Assembly (NCBI GenBank): GCA_963815285.1
Contig: CAWFGB010000004.1
Coordinates: 124,001-188,000 of the forward strand
DNA length: 64,000 bases
Reading direction: 5' to 3'
Source of the DNA: JACCSI01 sp963815285
GTDB taxonomy: Bacteria > Acidobacteriota > Vicinamibacteria > Vicinamibacterales > UBA2999
Both the position numbers and the translations under genes were made by a program. The notes below the pieces were generated by a model. It did not search any database. It saw only the letters and a program-made list of their open reading frames with translations, and had not been told where the DNA came from. Each line of letters begins with the position of its first letter. Positions within the stretch are counted from its first letter, which is position 1. This document shows positions 17,718 through 26,313 of this stretch, in pieces.

Positions 17718-20654
17718 TCAGAACCCGTAGCGGAAATTCAACTGCGCCGTCCGCGGCGGGCTTTCGTCGCGAGTCGACAGGATCCGCAAGTAGTCTGCCG
17801 TTATTCGCTTGTCGTTCCCTGGGTTGTTGAAATTCGGCTCGTTCGTGGCATTGAACACGTCGAGAAACGCATCGAAGGTGTGGCCGGCCGCGAAGCGGAA
17901 CCGATAACCCAACCTTAAATCGAGCCGCTGGAAGTTCGGGCCGCGTCCGCCATTGCGCCCGCCCTCGTAATCCAGGTCGTAGCTCTTTTCACCATCGGTG
18001 TAGGTGTAGGGGCCAGCGGGCAGATACTCGTTTGTCGTCAGCCCGTTTCGATCGTGGTCTACCGAACTGTCGATGAGTGAGAACGGCAATCCGCTGCGCA
18101 CCGTGTAGACCGCGCTCACCTTCAACCCGCCCGTGCGCGGCACATCGTAGGAGCCCGTCATGGTCAGGATGTGCGGACGGTCCACGCTCGTTGGACCGAC
18201 CTCGGCATCGAGATTGAGATCGTCGAGGAATTGAGAATTCGACGCCGCGCCCTGGCCGGTTGCGGTGTTGCCACGCCCGCGAGAGAACGCGTAGGACAGA
18301 CGACCGGTCCACCCGTTGCTCAGTCGCTTCGTTCCCGAAACCTGGACGGAAGAGTAGTCGATGTACCCCTCATTGACCAGTGTGACGACGCTCGCGGCCC
18401 ACTCGTTGGCAGTGCCGACGAGCGGATTGGTTCGCGTGTTCTGACTTCCGGCAACGACAGTGGAGTTACGCACGGGAGGATTGAGCTCCAAGGCCACATA
18501 CTGGTTGCGCTGCTCGGACCGGATGAAGTCGACGCTGAGCCCGAGGTTGGATCTGAACTGTCGCTCGTAGCCAATGCTGTACTGCCGCGCGTACGCGTTC
18601 CGACGATCGGGATTGTCGAAGCGGACTGTGCCGGCATTGCGCACGAGTGATCCGGGCGGGAACATTGCGTCGATCAGCCCATGGTTCACCGTGCAGCACG
18701 TTAGCAGAATCGGTTCAGAGGGCAACCGGCCTTGGCGAGGTGCAGTGTCGGCGTTGTTAGCCGGGAAGTTCACCGTGAACGAGTCGGAGAACCGACCATT
18801 CGAAAACATGTCGGTCAAGAAGGTGTACGACGTTCTCTGGTAGAAGATCCCGGCGCCGCCGCGCAGCGCTGCGCGTCCACCCTCCATCGCATATGAGAAA
18901 CCGAATCGCGGTGACACGTTGTTCTTGTCGATCGGATAGCCGTCTGGATCGTCCTCGAATAATGGATTCTCCTGATTCGGAGTCGGCAGGATCTCGATGT
19001 CGTAACGCGCACCGAGGCTCAGTGTCAAGTCGTTGCCGATTCGCCACTTGTCTTGCGCGAACAGACCGATGAAGTGCCCCTTCATCAGGAAGTTGACCGG
19101 GCCGGGCGCCCGAATGGAGAAGCGCTCGGGGTAGGTGAACGGATCGGCCGGGTTGTAAGCGCGGTCGACGTTGAACGTCCACGTGCCGTTCATGTTGCCG
19201 AAGTTTTCGGTCCGCAGCGTCGAGTACAGGTAATTGACGCCGAACTTCATGTCGTGCTCGCCGCCTTTGTCGGGCAGGAACCAGGCGAAGACGTTGTCGG
19301 CCCCGTATGCGACGTCGAGCCGCCGATTGGCCCGCGCGCTCTGCTGATCTTCGAAATTCAGGTAATCGAGCAGTGGCAACAGGGTCTTCTGGTCGTGACC
19401 GTTCGTGTTGAAGTTCGGATTGCCGAACCACACGTCTTCCGAGACCGCAGACACACGAAATGTGTTGACCTTGGTCGACCCGAACACCGAGCTCAAGTTG
19501 CCCACGAACGACCAATCGACGTCGGTTTCGGCTTCATGGCGCGGTGGGGTGTGATTGACATCCTGGATCTGGAGCGGCTGCGGTGAGTCCTCGCGGGCAT
19601 AGCGCACGCCCCACGTGTGATTTGCGTTGATTTGATGATCGCCCCGGAAAAACAGGTTCCAGACCTTCGTGCTCTCGAAGTCAGTCCGATTCAGATCGGG
19701 CCGCGTCGGAATGTTGGTGGTCACGGCCGAGTCCAGCAGCACGCGCTCGACGCTCGCGAAGTAATGGGCCTTATCGCGGATGATTGGACCGCCGAGGGTG
19801 CCGCCAAACTGCTGTTGCTTCGAATCGGCCTTGTCCAGTCCCTCTTTGGTGGCGAAGTATTCGTTGGTCGCGAGAGATTCATCCTGGTAGAACACGAAGG
19901 CGGCGCCGTGGTACTGGTTCGTTCCCTGCTTCGACACCGAGTTGACGATGCCGCCCGACGCTAACCCGTACTCGGCGTCGAACTGACTGGTCAGCAACTG
20001 GAACTCCTGCACCGCTTCGACCGGCACGCGCGTTTGGGCGCCACCGTTTCCGCCGTTGAACGTGTCGTTGTTGTTCGATCCATCCATCGTGTAGGTCACG
20101 TTCCGGACATCCTGGCCGGCAACGCTGACCGAATCGGCGCCGAAGGTGGTGGCTGAGATCGTCGCCACTACGCCCGGGAGCATGCCCAGATATCCAGCGA
20201 AATTGCGGTTGAACGACGGCGTATCGATGAACTCCTGTGCGGTGATACGGCCCCCGATCTCCTGCGTCGTGGTATCAACCAATGGCGACTCGCCGGTAAC
20301 GGTGACTGATTCGGTGAGGCCGCCGAGTTCGAGCTTCAACTCCACCTGTGCCGTGCGTCCGACCTCGACGAGGACGCCGCGCTGTTCATACTTCTTGAAG
20401 CCCGTGAGTTCGGCGGTGACGGAGTACACGCCGGGCGTGATCGCGCTGACCAGGAACGATCCGTCCGTGCCGGTGACGGTCTCGCGGAACAATCCGCTCT
20501 CCTGGTGACGAACGACGACCGAAACGCCGGGCAAGACGGCACCCTGCTGGTCGATCACTCGGCCACGAAGATCGGCGGTGCCTTGTTGCGCGAACGAAAG
20601 CGAGGCGGGCAATAGCAGCAGACTGGAAACCACGAACAAGATGCGCCGCATCAT
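17718..20654 (-). CDS. TonB-dependent receptor with carboxypeptidase-regulatory-like domain
   Basis: Outer-membrane TonB-dependent receptor, 978 aa, of the acidobacterial Oar-like class. Signal peptide at residues ~1-22 (RRILFVVSSLLLLPASLSFA), then the regulatory-like beta-sandwich (~25-110; GRVIDQQGAVLPGVSVVVRH, ITPGVYSVTAELTGFKKYEQ), the plug (~120-240; VSVAGQDVRNVTYTMDGSNN) and a long barrel ending in LNFRYGF with a C-terminal Phe. The substrate is not evident. Two ATG codons are adjacent (20654 and 20651); the AAGGAGG six bases upstream favours the first. Translation may be coupled to a nine-codon leader whose TAA ends one base before this ATG, and the ribosome site is the last of three tandem copies. 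Confidence 0.93.
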   Translation of the reverse strand: MMRRILFVVSSLLLLPASLSFAQQGTADLRGRVIDQQGAVLPGVSVVVRHQESGLFRETVTGTDGSFLVSAITPGVYSVTAELTGFKKYEQRGVLVEVGRTAQVELKLELGGLTESVTVTGESPLVDTTTQEIGGRITAQEFIDTPSFNRNFAGYLGMLPGVVATISATTFGADSVSVAGQDVRNVTYTMDGSNNNDTFNGGNGGAQTRVPVEAVQEFQLLTSQFDAEYGLASGGIVNSVSKQGTNQYHGAAFVFYQDESLATNEYFATKEGLDKADSKQQQFGGTLGGPIIRDKAHYFASVERVLLDSAVTTNIPTRPDLNRTDFESTKVWNLFFRGDHQINANHTWGVRYAREDSPQPLQIQDVNHTPPRHEAETDVDWSFVGNLSSVFGSTKVNTFRVSAVSEDVWFGNPNFNTNGHDQKTLLPLLDYLNFEDQQSARANRRLDVAYGADNVFAWFLPDKGGEHDMKFGVNYLYSTLRTENFGNMNGTWTFNVDRAYNPADPFTYPERFSIRAPGPVNFLMKGHFIGLFAQDKWRIGNDLTLSLGARYDIEILPTPNQENPLFEDDPDGYPIDKNNVSPRFGFSYAMEGGRAALRGGAGIFYQRTSYTFLTDMFSNGRFSDSFTVNFPANNADTAPRQGRLPSEPILLTCCTVNHGLIDAMFPPGSLVRNAGTVRFDNPDRRNAYARQYSIGYERQFRSNLGLSVDFIRSEQRNQYVALELNPPVRNSTVVAGSQNTRTNPLVGTANEWAASVVTLVNEGYIDYSSVQVSGTKRLSNGWTGRLSYAFSRGRGNTATGQGAASNSQFLDDLNLDAEVGPTSVDRPHILTMTGSYDVPRTGGLKVSAVYTVRSGLPFSLIDSSVDHDRNGLTTNEYLPAGPYTYTDGEKSYDLDYEGGRNGGRGPNFQRLDLRLGYRFRFAAGHTFDAFLDVFNATNEPNFNNPGNDKRITADYLRILSTRDESPPRTAQLNFRYGF

Positions 20655-20655
20655 C

Positions 20656-20685
20656 TTAGTCCTCCTTGGAAATCACGGAGGTCAT
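20656..20685 (-). CDS. Nine-codon leader ORF in receptor 5' region
   Basis: The minus strand reads ATG at 20685-20683 followed by TSVISKED and TAA at 20658-20656. It has its own AAGGAGG five bases upstream (20697-20691), and its stop is one base from the ATG of the TonB receptor. The receptor's ribosome site lies inside this ORF. Translation is inferred from layout only. Confidence 0.45.
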   Translation of the reverse strand: MTSVISKED

Positions 20686-20740
20686 TGAGACCTCCTTGGA
20701 AATCACGGAGGTCGTTTGACCTCCTTGGAAATCGCGGAGT
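20661..20740 (-). repeat. Three tandem Shine-Dalgarno hairpin units
   Basis: Units starting at 20661, 20691 and 20720 (30 and 29 bp apart) share CCTCCTTGGAAATCACGGAG on the plus strand, with ACGG changed to GCGG in the third. On the mRNA strand each unit ends in AAGGAGG. Between units GACCTCC pairs with GGAGGTC across an 11-nt loop (for example 20689-20695 with 20707-20713), so each SD can be hidden in a stem. The unit nearest the receptor provides its ribosome site at a spacing of six. Confidence 0.75.
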
Positions 20741-21142
20741 CTTCCGCAGAACAGAAGAGACGGCTAACGGGCGTGTGGCGTGACGATAGCGCGTGAGGTA
20801 AACAGCGTCAAGCACGAGCAGCGATAAGCGGATGAGTTCGAACAGGGTTCTGGCCGCCGGCTGTGCCTGACTGCTGGGCTCGTTGTCTCGACCATTGCCC
20901 AGCGTACAGACGCGTTTGTCGCCTCACGCGATCATGACTCGATCAAATATTCGACCGGGCGCGTCGCTCCAACTCGCGGCACAAGACGCGCAGCTGGGCA
21001 CCACCTTCTATACCCTCGCCCAATCAGCCACGCAGACGCCCCTCTTCACGCGTCTGGAAGATACTGCGACGGAGGACGAAATCCGGATCATCGTGAACTA
21101 GTTCGAGCTACTCAAGACGAAATGACAATGTAGAATGCGCGC
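20741..21142. other. Intergenic region without a supported gene
   Basis: About 400 bp between the divergent TonB receptor and the gene at 21143. The promoters of both must lie here, but I cannot single one out. A 72-codon open frame with a TTG start (20883-21101) lacks a ribosome site and any recognisable motif. Confidence 0.5.
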
Positions 21143-21727
21143 GTGACGTGGCCGTCATGGCTGCCGCGCGTGCTCGTGGAAAGCGCGCTGATTGTCTTCA
21201 GCGTGCTCGTGGCGCTCGCCCTCGACGAGTGGCGGGACAATCGGGCGACTGAAGCGCGCGCCCGCGAAGCCGTCGCGGCGATTACCGCGGAGCTGCAGGC
21301 CAACCGCGCCTCGGCCGAGCGTGCGCGATCGTTTCATCTCGAGACCCACGCCGCGTTGAAGGCCGTCGCGGACGCGAAGCAGCTGCCCGGCGAAGAGCTC
21401 GCGTATCGACGTGGGCTGTTCCAGCCAGCGGCTGTACTACAGACGGCGTGGGCCGCGGCTCGCGAGGCCGGTGCACTGGATCCCTTGCCGTTCGACGTCC
21501 GTCTCAGCCTGTCGCGCATTTACCACCGGCAGGAGACCTACGCCCGGCTGGGAGCCGAGATCGCCAACGATGTCTATGTCGATCTGCGGCGCCGAGGAGT
21601 CGATCCCGTGTTGCGCGACGGCTTTGCCGGGTTCATCGTGTTGACGGCGGATTTCGCCAATCGCGAGGCTAGGTTGATCAAGGAATACGACGACGCGCTG
21701 GCCATCCTGTCGGCGCTGCCGCAATGA
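21143..21727 (+). CDS. Membrane-anchored protein of unknown function
   Basis: A 194-residue protein with one N-terminal membrane segment (VLVESALIVFSVLVALALDE, residues ~10-29) followed by a charged, helical region (WRDNRATEARAREAVAAITA) that is probably periplasmic or cytoplasmic coiled helix. This layout, an anchor followed by DEWRDNR and an Ala/Arg-rich helix, recurs in uncharacterised proteins of Acidobacteriota and Bacteroidota; I know no function. The start is GTG at 21143. The DUF1801 gene follows after 15 bp on the same strand, so they are probably co-transcribed. Confidence 0.75.
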   Translation: MTWPSWLPRVLVESALIVFSVLVALALDEWRDNRATEARAREAVAAITAELQANRASAERARSFHLETHAALKAVADAKQLPGEELAYRRGLFQPAAVLQTAWAAAREAGALDPLPFDVRLSLSRIYHRQETYARLGAEIANDVYVDLRRRGVDPVLRDGFAGFIVLTADFANREARLIKEYDDALAILSALPQ

Positions 21728-21742
21728 AGAGCGAGGGCGATT

Positions 21743-22171
21743 GTGGCTGAACTCAAAACCAAGGTAACGGACGCGAGCGTCGAGCAGTTCCTCAACGCGA
21801 TCGAGGACGAGCAGCGGCGCAAGGACTGCAAGGCGATCGCCGCCATCATGCAGAAGGCGACGAAGTCGAAGCCCCGGATGTGGGGGCCAAGCATCGTCGG
21901 CTTCGGCCATTTCGAGTACCTCAACAGCGCGAGAAAAGCCAATTCGTGGTTTCAGTGCGGCTTCTCGCCCCGCAAGCAGGCGCTCACGCTGTACCTGATG
22001 GGCGGCTATGCGAAAGACGCGGAGACGGCGAAGAGGCTCGGCAAGTTCAAGACCGGCGGCGGCTGCCTGTACATCAAGTCCCTCGACGACGTGCACGTAC
22101 CGACGTTGAGGGCGATGATCGCGCAGTCGCTGAAGCGCATCAAGGGCGGGCGCATCGATTACTCGAAGTGA
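21743..22171 (+). CDS. DUF1801 (YdhG-like) domain protein
   Basis: Small cytoplasmic protein, 142 aa, of the DUF1801 family. The family signature is clear: the N-terminal VEQFLNAIEDEQRRKDCKAI, then KPRMWGPSIVGFGHF, WFQCGFSPRKQALTLYLMGG and the C-terminal GGCLYIKSLDDVHVPTLRAM. The molecular function of the family is not established. The GTG at 21743 gives the family's usual short N-terminus (MAELKT). It follows the membrane-anchored gene by 15 bp. Confidence 0.9.
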   Translation: MAELKTKVTDASVEQFLNAIEDEQRRKDCKAIAAIMQKATKSKPRMWGPSIVGFGHFEYLNSARKANSWFQCGFSPRKQALTLYLMGGYAKDAETAKRLGKFKTGGGCLYIKSLDDVHVPTLRAMIAQSLKRIKGGRIDYSK

Positions 22172-22267
22172 CGACGACGCAAGGCTGGCCATGTCACCGC
22201 GCCGATTGTCAGTAGCCGCTTCATGCCGTTCCGCTTCCCTGCGCCGCGAATGCGATGCCGATGGCGA

Positions 22268-22768
22268 TCATTGCCGACCCGAGAGCTGGGCTTTCAGCTC
22301 TTCGAACCAATTGAAGACGAACTGCAGGATCCCCTTCTCGTGCGCGGCTTCTAGCGCCCCGGCGATCTGATGCGCCAGGGCGAGGGTCTCGGCGATAGAG
22401 AGAGGCCCACTCTGCAGCCGCTCCGCCAGCGTTTCTCCCTCGACCAGCTCCATCACGAGGAAGCTGGTGCCGTCCTGATGGCCGACGTCGTGCAGGGTGC
22501 AGATGTGCGGGTGGTTCAGCGCCGCGATACTGCGCGCTTCGCGCTCGAACCGTTCCTGGAACTGCCGATCGCCGACCAGGTGCGACGGCAGGACCTTGAT
22601 GGCCACCGTGCGGTCGAGGCGGACGTCGCGGGCCCGGTAGACTTCGCCCATCCCACCGGCGCCGAGGGCGTCGACGATTTCGTACGGGCCGAGCCGAGTC
22701 CCCGCACCCAGGAGCATCCGTCCAGACTCCTCCTGCGCCAAGAGCGGCGCGCTCTGGATCGACGGCAA
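22268..22768 (-). pseudogene. Internally deleted serine/threonine protein kinase
   Basis: The first ~140 residues are the N-lobe of a bacterial PknB-like kinase: LGPYEIVDALGAGGMGEVYR with the glycine loop, VAIKVL with the ATP lysine, EREARSIAALNHPHIC and VMELVEGETLAERL. Where the catalytic HRDLKP should follow EAAHEKGI, the sequence jumps to LQFVFNWFEELKAQLSGRQ and stops. NWFEEL is typical of the extreme C-terminus of the acidobacterial kinases that carry a long TolB/WD40-like tail. So an in-frame deletion of several hundred codons seems to have joined the two ends, removing HRD, DFG and the sensor. No kinase activity is expected. The conventional start (MLLGAGTRLGPYEI) would be the ATG at 22717. 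Confidence 0.85.
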
Positions 22769-22771
22769 GCA

Positions 22772-22881
22772 CCGACGTCTTCGACCTGATCAAGATCGAG
22801 GAAGGCTGTAAGATCGCCGGCGGCGTCTATACCCTGGAATCGAAATGCGATCCCAGCCCGCCCGGTCCATTGAAACAATGA
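22772..22881 (+). pseudogene. Orphan C-terminal coding fragment before the CBM9 gene
   Basis: The plus strand contains a coding-like stretch, DVFDLIKIEEGCKIAGGVYT then LESKCDPSPPGPLKQ and TGA at 22879-22881, whose stop overlaps the ATG at 22878 (ATGA). It has two cysteines and no credible start. It looks like the tail of a lost gene; the family is not recognised. Confidence 0.35.
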
Positions 22882-25085
22882 CCAGAACGCTGGCCCTCGC
22901 GCTCCTGTCGGTGACGATCGCAACTGGTGCGTTCGCGCAGACGGCCGGCGACTACCAGGTACCGCGCGTCAGCACACCGCCAAAGGTCGACGGCGTGCTC
23001 GACGACGAGGCGTGGAAAGCGGCGCCGCTGCCGATCGAGCCGGGCGAATGGGTCTCCTACAACCCGGTGCGCGGCGACAAAATGCCGGCGGATTATCGCA
23101 CCGACGTCCGCATCGCCTACGACGATCGCAACATCTACCTGGCCTTCCACTGCTTCGACAACGAGCCGGCCAAAATCCGCACCAACGTCAGCCGCCGCGA
23201 CAACGCCTTCAACGATGACTGGATCGCGATGAGCCTGGACTCCGCCGGCACCGGGCAGGCGGCCTATCACCTGTTTGCGAATCCGAGCGGCAGTCAGATG
23301 GACGCGATCAACACGTCCGCATCGGGCGAGCAGTTCGACGCCGACGTCGTCTGGTACAGCGTCGGCAAGACCACCGCCGACGGTTACGTGGTCGAAATCC
23401 AGGTGCCGCTCCAGACGCTGCGTTTCAAGGGCGGCGACCAGGTGCGCATGAACCTGGTGTTCTTCCGCAAGGTCAGCCGCATTGGGGTGTCGTACGCATG
23501 GCCCGAGATGCTGCCCGGCCAGTGGGTATTCGATCGGCCGTCGCGCCTGGTGTTCGCGAACCTGAAGCCGCGCCGGCTCGTCGAGCTGCTGCCGAGCGTG
23601 ACCTACGGCGTGAACCAGGCACGCGAGGAGTCGTCATCAGCGTGGGCCGATGCTGACAGCGACGCGCATGTCGGCGCCAGCGGCAAGCTTGGCATCACGT
23701 CAGGCGTTACGCTCGACGGCACCGTCAATCCCGACTTCAGCCAGGTCGAGAGCGATCAGTTTCAAATCGCCGTCAACCAGCGATACCCGCTGTTTTTCTC
23801 GGAGAAGCGTCCGTTCTTCATGGAGGGCATGGGTCTCTTCAACGTTGCGCACGGCGACAACATGCGGACCGCCGTTCACACGCGCCGGATCATCGATCCA
23901 ATCTTCGGAGCGAAGCTGACGGGCACCGTCGGCAAGACGACCTTTGGCGTCCTCAGCGCCAACGACGACCATCCCGGAGACGTCGGCGACAGGGGCGACG
24001 CGTTTGCCGATCGCAACAAGCTGTTCACGATCGGGCGCGCCACCTACGCGCTTCGCCGATCGGACTACATCGGCGGGATCTTCACGCAGACGCAGCACGC
24101 TGGGCGCAGCAACCTCGCTGCCGGAGCCGATCTCTCGATCCGCCCGTCCTCTCCGCAGTCGGTGACCGCGTCGTTCCTGACGACGCAGACCAGCGACAGC
24201 AGCAACGGTGATACCCGCGGCAATGCCGGCCACGTGGCTTACACCTACGAAACGCGCCGGTTCCAGTCGGGCTGGCAGTTCGAACACTACGACCGCGACT
24301 TCCAGATGGACACCGCGTTCTACCGGCGCACGGGATTCACCGCCGGCTCCACCTACAACGAGATCAATTTCTATCCCGGCGGCGGCAAGACCTTCTGGAT
24401 CCAGCGCGTCAACCCATTCGTCTTCGCGAAACTGGGCAAGGATCGCATCCAGGACGGCGACGAGTACTTCTGGAACTCCGGCATCCGCGCCAACTTCACG
24501 CGTCAGGGCAACGTGAACATCGAGATCTCACGCGGTGAAGAAGCGTGGCAGGGCCGCCAGTTCAAGGCCTATAACGATGTGTTCATGTTTGCCGGAATGC
24601 AGGTCGTGCGGTGGTTGAACGTCTTCGGCGGCGGCGGCGTGGGCCCGGCGATCTATTACGACGATGTCGATCCGTTCCAGGGCTATTCGCAGTTCAGCTT
24701 CTTCGGCCTGACCTTCCAGCCCAATCAGCATCTCTCTCAGAGCATCGGCGGCGACACGGTTCGCTTCGACCGCGCGTCGAACGGCGAGCGCATTTACAGC
24801 GTCAACGTGATCAACTCGCGGACGACGTATCAGTTCGACAAGCATTTCCTGGTGCGGCTGCTAGCGCAATACGACAGCTCCGAGCATCGCGTGCTGACCG
24901 ATCTGCTGGCGTCGTACGAGCTGGTGCCCGGGACGGTATTTCACGCCGGGTATGGCTCGATGTATGAGCGTGGACCTTCAAGCACAGTGCCGAACGACGG
25001 CAGCTCGCCGGTTCGCCTTGACGAGCAATACCGCGCGATCAACCGCGGCCTGTTCTTCAAGGCGTCGTATCTGAAGCGCTTTTAA
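22878..25085 (+). CDS. CBM9-like / DUF5916 outer-membrane protein
   Basis: Exported protein of about 735 aa with an N-terminal carbohydrate-binding family 9-like domain (~25-220; VPRVSTPPKVDGVLDDEAWK, DVRIAYDDRNIYLAFHCFDN, NDDWIAMSLDS) and a C-terminal DUF5916-type beta-barrel (VNPDFSQVESDQFQIAVNQR, FFSEKRPFFMEG). The barrel region is rich in paired aromatic strands and ends in FKASYLKRF with a terminal Phe, as expected for an outer-membrane protein. The signal peptide MTRTLALALLSVTIATGAFA favours the ATG at 22878 over an upstream one at 22845. Ligand unknown; a role in glycan or polymer handling at the surface is inferred from the CBM9 fold. It overlaps the convergent hydrolase by 4 bp. Confidence 0.88.
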   Translation: MTRTLALALLSVTIATGAFAQTAGDYQVPRVSTPPKVDGVLDDEAWKAAPLPIEPGEWVSYNPVRGDKMPADYRTDVRIAYDDRNIYLAFHCFDNEPAKIRTNVSRRDNAFNDDWIAMSLDSAGTGQAAYHLFANPSGSQMDAINTSASGEQFDADVVWYSVGKTTADGYVVEIQVPLQTLRFKGGDQVRMNLVFFRKVSRIGVSYAWPEMLPGQWVFDRPSRLVFANLKPRRLVELLPSVTYGVNQAREESSSAWADADSDAHVGASGKLGITSGVTLDGTVNPDFSQVESDQFQIAVNQRYPLFFSEKRPFFMEGMGLFNVAHGDNMRTAVHTRRIIDPIFGAKLTGTVGKTTFGVLSANDDHPGDVGDRGDAFADRNKLFTIGRATYALRRSDYIGGIFTQTQHAGRSNLAAGADLSIRPSSPQSVTASFLTTQTSDSSNGDTRGNAGHVAYTYETRRFQSGWQFEHYDRDFQMDTAFYRRTGFTAGSTYNEINFYPGGGKTFWIQRVNPFVFAKLGKDRIQDGDEYFWNSGIRANFTRQGNVNIEISRGEEAWQGRQFKAYNDVFMFAGMQVVRWLNVFGGGGVGPAIYYDDVDPFQGYSQFSFFGLTFQPNQHLSQSIGGDTVRFDRASNGERIYSVNVINSRTTYQFDKHFLVRLLAQYDSSEHRVLTDLLASYELVPGTVFHAGYGSMYERGPSSTVPNDGSSPVRLDEQYRAINRGLFFKASYLKRF

Positions 25086-25966
25086 CGCGCGCTCGACCAC
25101 AGATCACGCAACGCCGCCATCGTCTCGGGACGGCGCAACACTCCTTGTTCGCCGCCGTGGCTTGCGCCTTCCAGCACGAGCGTCTTGATCTGCGGATGCG
25201 CTTTGCGCAGCGGTTCCACTTCCGACACAGCCGGATCGAGCGTGCCGATGATCTCGATCATCGGGAAGCGCGCTGCCTTTAGCGCTGCATCGGTCGTGAG
25301 CAGGAACGCGCCGCCTCGCCACATCGCCGCCAGGGCCTTCACGTCATTCGCCGCCGCCAGCGGCGCCACGGCTTTGCGGAGCTCGTCGTCGGACGGCATT
25401 GGTGTCCCGGTCGGCTGAATGGCGACGGCCAGCGATCGAAACGGCAGATCGCTTTCAAGCTCGCGGATCGAGTCATCGATGAATTTCTGGTCCGCGGGCG
25501 AGATCTCCCTCATGGGACCGCGGGCGATGAACGCCACGCTCGAGAGGCGATCGGGATTGGTCGTGGCGAGCCGGCCGCCGATGATCGCGCCGAGCGAGTA
25601 GCCAACGATATGCGCGCGCTCGATCTTCAGGTGATCGAGAAGCCGCACGACATCCTTCGCGAGCTCGTCGCCGTACGCTTTCGGATCGTGCGGCTTGCCG
25701 CTCTTGCCGTGGCCGCGGAGATCCATCGCGATGGCGCGATGGTCCTTCGCCATCGTCGCGAACACGCCGTTGGCAATGAAGTGGCGGTCAAGCGTGCCAG
25801 TGTAGCCGTGCAGCATGACGACCGGGGGCCCCGCGCCCTGCTCGACGTAGCGGATCTGCACGCCGGTCGAGTCGAAGAATCGATCGGGCGGCGCCGTTAT
25901 CTGGGCGGCGGCGAGCGATGTGGCCGCCAATACGAGGGCGACAACTCGTAGACTAGATGTCTTCAT
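25082..25966 (-). CDS. Secreted alpha/beta hydrolase
   Basis: Periplasmic or secreted alpha/beta-fold hydrolase, 294 aa from the ATG at 25966; a GTG nine bases earlier is less likely. Signal peptide: SSLRVVALVLAATSLAAAQ. Fold landmarks: the oxyanion strand VVMLHGYTGT, AMDLRGHGKSGKP, the nucleophile elbow VGYSLGAIIG with Ser near residue 124, the acid in GTLDPAVSEV and the histidine in GASHGG. This is a complete triad of the epoxide-hydrolase/lactonase-like group. The substrate cannot be told. It converges on the CBM9 gene; upstream is the pcaC remnant. Confidence 0.9.
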   Translation of the reverse strand: MKTSSLRVVALVLAATSLAAAQITAPPDRFFDSTGVQIRYVEQGAGPPVVMLHGYTGTLDRHFIANGVFATMAKDHRAIAMDLRGHGKSGKPHDPKAYGDELAKDVVRLLDHLKIERAHIVGYSLGAIIGGRLATTNPDRLSSVAFIARGPMREISPADQKFIDDSIRELESDLPFRSLAVAIQPTGTPMPSDDELRKAVAPLAAANDVKALAAMWRGGAFLLTTDAALKAARFPMIEIIGTLDPAVSEVEPLRKAHPQIKTLVLEGASHGGEQGVLRRPETMAALRDLWSSAR

Positions 25967-26005
25967 AGCGCGCACAGCAACAATCTACAACTTTGACGTC
26001 GACTT

Positions 26006-26044
26006 GGAGGCGCGCCGGGAGATCCGCCCGAAGTCGACGATGAG
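26006..26044 (+). repeat. Dispersed repeat B, copy 1
   Basis: 39 bp (GGAGGCGCGCCGGG... to TCGACGATGAG) that recurs with a single mismatch at 27925-27963 in the same orientation. It lies about 20 bp before the first recognisable codon of the pcaC remnant. The two copies flank the MFS transporter gene. Confidence 0.75.
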
Positions 26045-26296
26045 CCGGTTGGCTCTGCCCCCAGGCGAGATCTGGAGGCGCGGCGGCCTCGACGAGCGGA
26101 CGCGGCAGGTGCTGGTGCTGGACACGCTCATCGCGCTGGGGCGCTGGGAGAGGTTCCGCCTGCACGTCAGCGCCGCCGTACCGAGGGCGGCTTCACGCCG
26201 GACGAGATCAAGGAGATCGTGATGCAGCAGGCCGTCTACTGCGGCGTGCCAGCCGCCGATCACGCGTCCGAGGTCGCCAAGGTTGCGATGCAGTGA
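26045..26296 (+). pseudogene. pcaC: Remnant of 4-carboxymuconolactone decarboxylase
   Basis: C-terminal half of a PcaC-like protein, the enzyme that decarboxylates gamma-carboxymuconolactone in protocatechuate breakdown. GEIWRRGGLDERTRQVLVLD and ALGRWERFRLHV match the family core. A frameshift near 26170 is followed by EGGFTPDEIKEIVMQQAVYC and GVPAADHASEVAKVAMQ to the TGA at 26294-26296. The N-terminal half is missing and is replaced by repeat B. It is not expected to be functional. The neighbouring gene encodes an aromatic-acid-type transporter, which fits a former protocatechuate locus. Confidence 0.8.
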
Positions 26297-26313
26297 AAGG
26301 CAACCGTCACTGA

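Noticed and set aside
20661..20740. CRISPR array
   Set aside because: The units are contiguous 29-30-bp tandem copies without unique spacers, and there are no cas genes.
20883..21101. 72-codon plus-strand frame with TTG start
   Set aside because: No ribosome site, no homology that I can recognise, and not supported by context.
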